A stretch of DNA of 8,832 bases from NCBI GenBank assembly GCA_964648005.1, contig CAZYKR010000191.1, positions 1 through 8,832 of the forward strand, in the 5' to 3' direction. The translations under genes were made by a program, and so were the position numbers. The notes beneath the pieces are model-generated. The model made no database searches, was not told the origin of the DNA, and was given only the letters and a program-made list of their open reading frames with translations. This DNA is from JAGQTE01 sp964648005 (GTDB taxonomy: Bacteria; Actinomycetota; Acidimicrobiia; Acidimicrobiales; Acidimicrobilacustridaceae). Within the stretch, counting starts at the first letter, position 1. Every line of letters begins with the position of its first letter. Shown piece by piece: positions 5,149 to 8,832 of the stretch.

Positions 5149-5177
5149 AGCGTAGGTCGCGGCCCTGAGGGCGTCAA
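5149..5177 (-). promoter_or_regulatory. Sigma70-type promoter of the DksA-like/lspA/rluD operon
   Basis: On the minus strand the -35 element is TTGACG (5172-5177) and the -10 is TACGCT (5149-5154), with a 17-bp spacer. This is close to the housekeeping consensus and is the best promoter in the window. It gives a leader of about 25 bases including the AAGGAG site. Confidence 0.8.
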
Positions 5178-5207
5178 CCGGCTGGCAGGGGCCTGGGTGC
5201 GGCCACG

Positions 5208-5213
5208 TACGCT
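5208..5213 (+). promoter_or_regulatory. -10 element of leaderless ileS
   Basis: TACGCT, the same hexamer as in the divergent promoter, ends six bases before the ATG at 5220. Transcription should start at the A of that ATG. No -35 match is seen around 5185-5190 and no Shine-Dalgarno precedes the start, both compatible with a leaderless gene. Confidence 0.6.
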
Positions 5214-5219
5214 GTGCGG

Positions 5220-8200
5220 ATGGCATTCGGCCCCGTCGACCCTGAACTCGACCTTCCTGGCCTGGAACGACGCGTCCTCGAGCGTTGGCGCTCGCTCGAC
5301 GTCGAGGCCCAGGTGCGCAAGGCGCGCGAGGACGGCGAGCCCTGGATCTTCTACGAAGGCCCGCCGACGGCGAACGGCCGCCCCGGCCTGCACCACGTCT
5401 GGGCGCGGGCGTTCAAGGACCTCTATCCGCGGTTCCAGACCATGCGTGGCAAACGGGTGCCCCGCAAGGGCGGTTGGGACTGCCATGGCCTGCCGGTCGA
5501 GCTCGAGATCGAGAAGGAGCTTGGGCTCAACACCAAGCACGAGATCGAGGCCTTCGGCATCGAGGAGTTCAACCGCCGGTGTCGGGCCTCCGTGCAGCGC
5601 TATGTCGGCGACTGGACCGACCTCACCGAGCGGGCCGGGGTGTGGATCGACACGGCCGACGCCTACTGGACGCTCAGCAACGACTACATCGAGTCCGTCT
5701 GGTGGCTGCTGCGTCAGATGTGGGATCGCGACCTGCTCTACGAGGGCCATCGCGTCACCCCCTACTGCGCCCGCTGCGGGACGGCGCTGTCCTCGCACGA
5801 GCTCGGCCAGCCCGGCGCCTACCGCGACGTCGTCGATCCCTCCGTGTACGTGCGGTTCCCGCTCGCCGACCTCGACGCCGACCTGCTCGTGTGGACGACG
5901 ACGCCCTGGACGCTGGTCTCGAACGTCGCCGCCGCCGTCGGTGCCGACATCACCTACGTGCGCGTGCCCGCCGAGGTGTGGGGCACCACCGGGCGGGACC
6001 TGATCTGTGCCGAGGACCGCCTGCCCGAGGGCACCGACCCATCGGCCGTCGTCGAGCGCTGGCAGGGAGCCGACCTGGTCGGGCGACGCTACGTGCGACC
6101 GTTCGACCTGCTCGCGGTCGACGATCCCGATGCCGCCGAGCGCGCCTGGCGCGTCCTCGCCGCCGACTTCGTCAGCACCGACGACGGTTCCGGCATCGTG
6201 CACCTGGCACCCGCCTTCGGCGAGGACGACTACCGCGCCTGCGCGGCCGCCGACCTGCCGGTGCTCAACCCGGTGACCGCCGACGGCGCCTTCGACGAGC
6301 GCGTCCCACCGTGGACCGGCATGTTCGTCAAGGACGCCGACCCGGCCATCGTCGCCGAGTTGGCGGCGCGCCACCTGCTGGTGCGCGAGGCGCCGTACGA
6401 GCACAGCTACCCGCACTGCTGGCGGTGTTCGACCCCGCTCATCTACTGGGCCAAGACGTCGTGGTTCGTGCGCACCTCCGAGCAGCGCCCGGTGCTGCTG
6501 CGCGAGAACGAGACGATCAACTGGCAGCCGCCGACCATCAAGCACGGACGGTTCGGCAACTGGCTCGAGGGCAACATCGACTGGGCCCTGTCGCGCGACC
6601 GCTACTGGGGCACCCCGCTGCCGATCTGGCGGTGCGACGGCTGTGCCACCGACACCTGCGTCGGCTCGGTGGCGGAGCTGGCCGACCTGGCCGGTCGAGA
6701 CCTCGCCGAGCTGGACCTGCACCGGCCCTACGTGGACGACGTCACCATCGCCTGCCCGTCGTGCGGGGGCGTCGGGCGACGGCTCGAGCCGGTGCTGGAC
6801 GCCTGGTTCGACTCGGGTTCCATGCCCTCGGCGCAGTGCCATCACCCGTTCACCGACGACGGGGCGTTCGAGCGGGCGTTCCCCGCCGACTTCATCTGCG
6901 AGGCGATCGACCAGACGCGGGGCTGGTTCTACTCCCTGCTCGCCGTCAACGCCCTCGTCTTCGACGCCACGCCCTACCGCAACGTGGTGTGCCTGGCGCT
7001 CATCGTCGACGAGCACGGCCAGAAGATGTCGAAGTCGCGCGGCAACGTCCTCGACCCCTGGGACATCTTCGACCGGCACGGCGCCGACGCGCTGCGCTGG
7101 TACTTCTTCTCGGCGGGGCAGCCGTGGACGCCCCGCCGGGTCGGCGACGACGGCATCCGCGAGGCCACCCGCCAATCGCTGCTGACCCTGTGGAACTGCT
7201 GGTCGTTCTTCGCCACCTACGCCGACCTCGACGGCTGGAGCCCCGGCGACGAGTCGACGCCCGTCACCCACGTGCTCGACCGGTGGGTCACCACGCGGCT
7301 CGATCAGACGATCGTCGAGGTGACCGATGCGCTCGAGACGTTCGACGCCCTGCGCGGCGCAACGGCGCTGGCGACCTTCGTCGACGACCTCTCCAACTGG
7401 TACGTGCGCCGCTCCCGCCCCCGGTTCTGGAAGGCGTCCGACCCCGCGGCCCACGCCACGCTGCACCGGTGCCTGACGGTGACGGCGCAGCTGCTGGCGC
7501 CGTTCTGCCCGTTCCTCGCCGACGAGCTGTACGTGGCGCTCACCGGCGCCACCTCCGTCCACCTGGCCGACTGGCCGGCACCCACCGCACCCGTGGACGA
7601 CGAGTTGGTCGAGGCGATGGCGACGGCGCGCCGTCTCGTCGGGCTCGGCCGTTCCGCGCGCGCCGAAGCCAAGGTCAAAGTGCGCCAGCCGTTGCGCCGG
7701 GCCCTGCTGCTGCACGCCGGCGAGCCGCTACCGGACGAGCTCACCGGCGAGGTCGCCGCCGAGCTGAACGTGCACGATCTCGAGGAGATCGACACCTTGT
7801 CCGGCCTGATGACCTGGACCGCAGCGCCCAACTTCCGGGTGCTCGGCCCGCGCCTGGGTCCCGACATCAACGCGGTGAAGCAGGCGTTGGCCGAGGCCGA
7901 CGGCACCGAGCTGCGGCGCCGGCTCGAGGCCGACGGGAGCGTCGAGGTCGCCGGGCATCAGCTCGGCCCCGACGACGTCGAGCTGCGCGCCACCCGCCAC
8001 GAAGCCTTCGCGCTGGCCGAAGAGGACGGCTGGGCAGTGGCGCTCGACCTCGAGCTCGACGACGAGCTGCGTGGCGAGGGGCAGGTGCGCGAGCTCATCC
8101 GGCTCCTCAACGACCTGCGCAAGGAGACCGGGCTGCAGATCGCCGACCGCATCGAGGTCACCTTGGGCCTGCCGGAGGCGCTGGTCGCGACGGTGCAGGC

Positions 8201-8315
8201 CCACGAGGCGACGATCGCCGCCGAGGTGCTCGCCACGGCCGTAACCTACGGCTCGGGGACGCACCAGCTCGACGTCGACGGCCACGCCGTCACCGCCTCG
8301 CTGCTGCCCGTCTGA
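5220..8315 (+). CDS. ileS: Isoleucyl-tRNA synthetase
   Basis: A complete 1031-residue class I synthetase that charges tRNA-Ile. FYEGPPTANGRPGLHHVWAR (44-63) contains the HIGH-type motif as GLHH (56-59), a variant I recall from other actinobacterial IleS. WDCHGLPVELE (86-96) follows. The editing domain has TTTPWTLVSN (226-235) and GIVHLAPAFGEDDY with H328 and D337, so Val-tRNA hydrolysis should work. KMSKS is at 602-606. Four CxxC pairs (183/186, 400/403, 472/475, 512/515) probably form two zinc sites, as in the Thermus enzyme. The remainder is the anticodon-binding region and C-terminal extension. At 1031 residues it is longer than the E. coli enzyme (938) and looks like the eukaryote-like class often linked to reduced mupirocin sensitivity, an inference. 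ATG at 5220 is preferred over GTG at 5214 because of the -10 position. Confidence 0.97.
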   Translation: MAFGPVDPELDLPGLERRVLERWRSLDVEAQVRKAREDGEPWIFYEGPPTANGRPGLHHVWARAFKDLYPRFQTMRGKRVPRKGGWDCHGLPVELEIEKELGLNTKHEIEAFGIEEFNRRCRASVQRYVGDWTDLTERAGVWIDTADAYWTLSNDYIESVWWLLRQMWDRDLLYEGHRVTPYCARCGTALSSHELGQPGAYRDVVDPSVYVRFPLADLDADLLVWTTTPWTLVSNVAAAVGADITYVRVPAEVWGTTGRDLICAEDRLPEGTDPSAVVERWQGADLVGRRYVRPFDLLAVDDPDAAERAWRVLAADFVSTDDGSGIVHLAPAFGEDDYRACAAADLPVLNPVTADGAFDERVPPWTGMFVKDADPAIVAELAARHLLVREAPYEHSYPHCWRCSTPLIYWAKTSWFVRTSEQRPVLLRENETINWQPPTIKHGRFGNWLEGNIDWALSRDRYWGTPLPIWRCDGCATDTCVGSVAELADLAGRDLAELDLHRPYVDDVTIACPSCGGVGRRLEPVLDAWFDSGSMPSAQCHHPFTDDGAFERAFPADFICEAIDQTRGWFYSLLAVNALVFDATPYRNVVCLALIVDEHGQKMSKSRGNVLDPWDIFDRHGADALRWYFFSAGQPWTPRRVGDDGIREATRQSLLTLWNCWSFFATYADLDGWSPGDESTPVTHVLDRWVTTRLDQTIVEVTDALETFDALRGATALATFVDDLSNWYVRRSRPRFWKASDPAAHATLHRCLTVTAQLLAPFCPFLADELYVALTGATSVHLADWPAPTAPVDDELVEAMATARRLVGLGRSARAEAKVKVRQPLRRALLLHAGEPLPDELTGEVAAELNVHDLEEIDTLSGLMTWTAAPNFRVLGPRLGPDINAVKQALAEADGTELRRRLEADGSVEVAGHQLGPDDVELRATRHEAFALAEEDGWAVALDLELDDELRGEGQVRELIRLLNDLRKETGLQIADRIEVTLGLPEALVATVQAHEATIAAEVLATAVTYGSGTHQLDVDGHAVTASLLPV

Positions 8316-8338
8316 CCGGTCCGGCGGTCGGCGCCGTG

Positions 8339-8356
8339 CCGCGGCAGCTGCCGCGG
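8339..8356. terminator. 18-bp perfect palindrome between convergent genes
   Basis: CCGCGGCAGCTGCCGCGG is self-complementary over its full length. With one mismatch (G8338/G8357) the pairing extends to 8336-8359. It sits 23 bases after the ileS stop and 20 bases before the stop of the opposing gene, where a bidirectional terminator is expected. It could fold as a seven-base G/C stem with a four-base loop. There is no T-run. A dimeric protein-binding site is the alternative. Confidence 0.5.
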
Positions 8357-8376
8357 GACGACGTGCCGCCGTGGCG

Positions 8377-8832
8377 TCAGCTCCGGCGGAACCGACGCTT
8401 GCGGTCCTCGGCGGGCTCCTCGTCGAAGAACTTGCGCATCGCCTCGTCGGCGACCTGATCGGTCGGGCCGAGCGGATCGCCGTCGGCGAGCAGCGCATCG
8501 CGCTCTGCGGCGGACAGCTCACGGGTGTCGTAGGCGGCGTCGACGATCTCGGGCGCTTCGATCTCGGCATCGAACAGGGAGGGGCGCGGTGCCGGCTGCG
8601 GCGCCTCGATCAGCTCGGCAGCACGCTGCAGGTCGGCGGGATCGGCCACCTCGGGCGCCGGCTCGGCGATCAGCAGCGACGCCTTCGGCCCCTCGCTCGA
8701 CGGCCGTCCCGAACCCTGGCTCGGCGGCGTGATCGGCACGGTGCCGGGCGACTCGGCGGGCGACGGCGAGGCGGCCGGCCGGGGCGATGCCGCCGGAGCG
8801 GACGGGCTGTGGGACGGCGCCGACGTGCCGCC
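8377..8832 (-). CDS. C-terminal part of an unrecognised Pro/Ser/Ala-rich acidic protein (partial)
   Basis: The last 151 codons of a gene whose start lies beyond the right edge; the frame is open to the last base. The visible part begins with a low-complexity linker rich in Pro, Ser and Ala (about the first 45 residues). It continues acidic, with short patterns such as LQRAAELIEAP and ELSAAERDALLADGDPLG. It ends with EAMRKFFDEEPAEDRKRRFRRS, an acidic helix followed by a strongly basic end. No enzyme or DNA-binding motif is seen, and the linker suggests disorder. In Streptomyces the gene beside ileS encodes DivIVA, and actinobacterial DivIVA proteins have long Pro/Ala-rich C-terminal regions. 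DivIVA is therefore a positional guess only, and the diagnostic N-terminal domain is outside the window. It is convergent with ileS, with 61 bp between them. Confidence 0.6.
   Translation of the reverse strand, partial: GGTSAPSHSPSAPAASPRPAASPSPAESPGTVPITPPSQGSGRPSSEGPKASLLIAEPAPEVADPADLQRAAELIEAPQPAPRPSLFDAEIEAPEIVDAAYDTRELSAAERDALLADGDPLGPTDQVADEAMRKFFDEEPAEDRKRRFRRS

Noticed and set aside
4515..7715. A minus-strand open frame of over 1000 codons running antisense through half of ileS and in frame into the DksA-like gene
   Set aside because: The antisense part is a byproduct of GC-rich codon use in ileS. Its translation is low-complexity with no known motif, and the real gene starts at 5117 with its own promoter and ribosome site.
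5285..8458. A 1057-codon plus-strand frame overlapping ileS
   Set aside because: It is the shifted frame of ileS, rich in Arg, Ala, Gly and Pro, with no domain. ileS in its own frame has every family motif.
1..8832. Mobile element, prophage, defence system or horizontally acquired island
   Set aside because: No transposase, integrase, tRNA gene, terminal repeats or composition break is visible, and gene content follows a conserved actinobacterial neighbourhood.

Overview
The window is a GC-rich (by eye roughly 70% G+C) chromosomal segment of an actinobacterium. It carries a bacterial proteasome activator (Bpa), a DksA-like protein with a histone-H1-like lysine tail, a TANNNT-type -10 element directly in front of apparently leaderless genes, and the neighbourhood ileS / DksA-like / lspA / rluD / dnaE. 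That order recalls Streptomyces and, more loosely, Mycobacterium. A deep-branching class such as Acidimicrobiia is possible, but the sequence alone does not settle it. Coding density is high, codon use looks uniform, and I see no mobile element, CRISPR array, tRNA or rRNA.

Layout from left to right. Positions 1-241 (minus) are the first 80 codons of dnaE, encoding the PHP domain of the replicative polymerase. Positions 242-425 are a 184-bp intergenic region with two perfect inverted DnaA boxes, a third near-match and a G-rich repeat tract. Positions 426-2427 (minus) are a tight three-gene operon read leftward: an alkaline-phosphatase-superfamily phosphodiesterase, bpa, and a two-helix membrane protein that starts inside the bpa stop codon. 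Positions 2558-2998 (plus) encode an Rrf2-family regulator with two cysteines, divergent from that operon. Positions 3016-5117 (minus) are a second operon, again read leftward: DksA-like histone-tailed protein, lspA, rluD. It has a well-formed sigma70 promoter at 5149-5177. Positions 5220-8315 (plus) are complete ileS, apparently leaderless and without a T-box. Positions 8377-8832 (minus) are the C-terminal part of an unrecognised Pro/Ser/Ala-rich, acidic protein running off the window.

Functionally this is mostly housekeeping: replication, isoleucyl-tRNA synthesis, lipoprotein signal-peptide processing, rRNA pseudouridylation and ATP-independent proteasome activation. I did not find a clearly new multi-gene system. 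The best second looks are the DnaA-box cluster in front of dnaE, the degenerate zinc site of the histone-tailed DksA-like protein, the translationally coupled membrane protein behind bpa, and the compact regulatory architecture: leaderless starts, a hairpin containing both convergent stop codons, and an 18-bp palindrome between ileS and the last gene.
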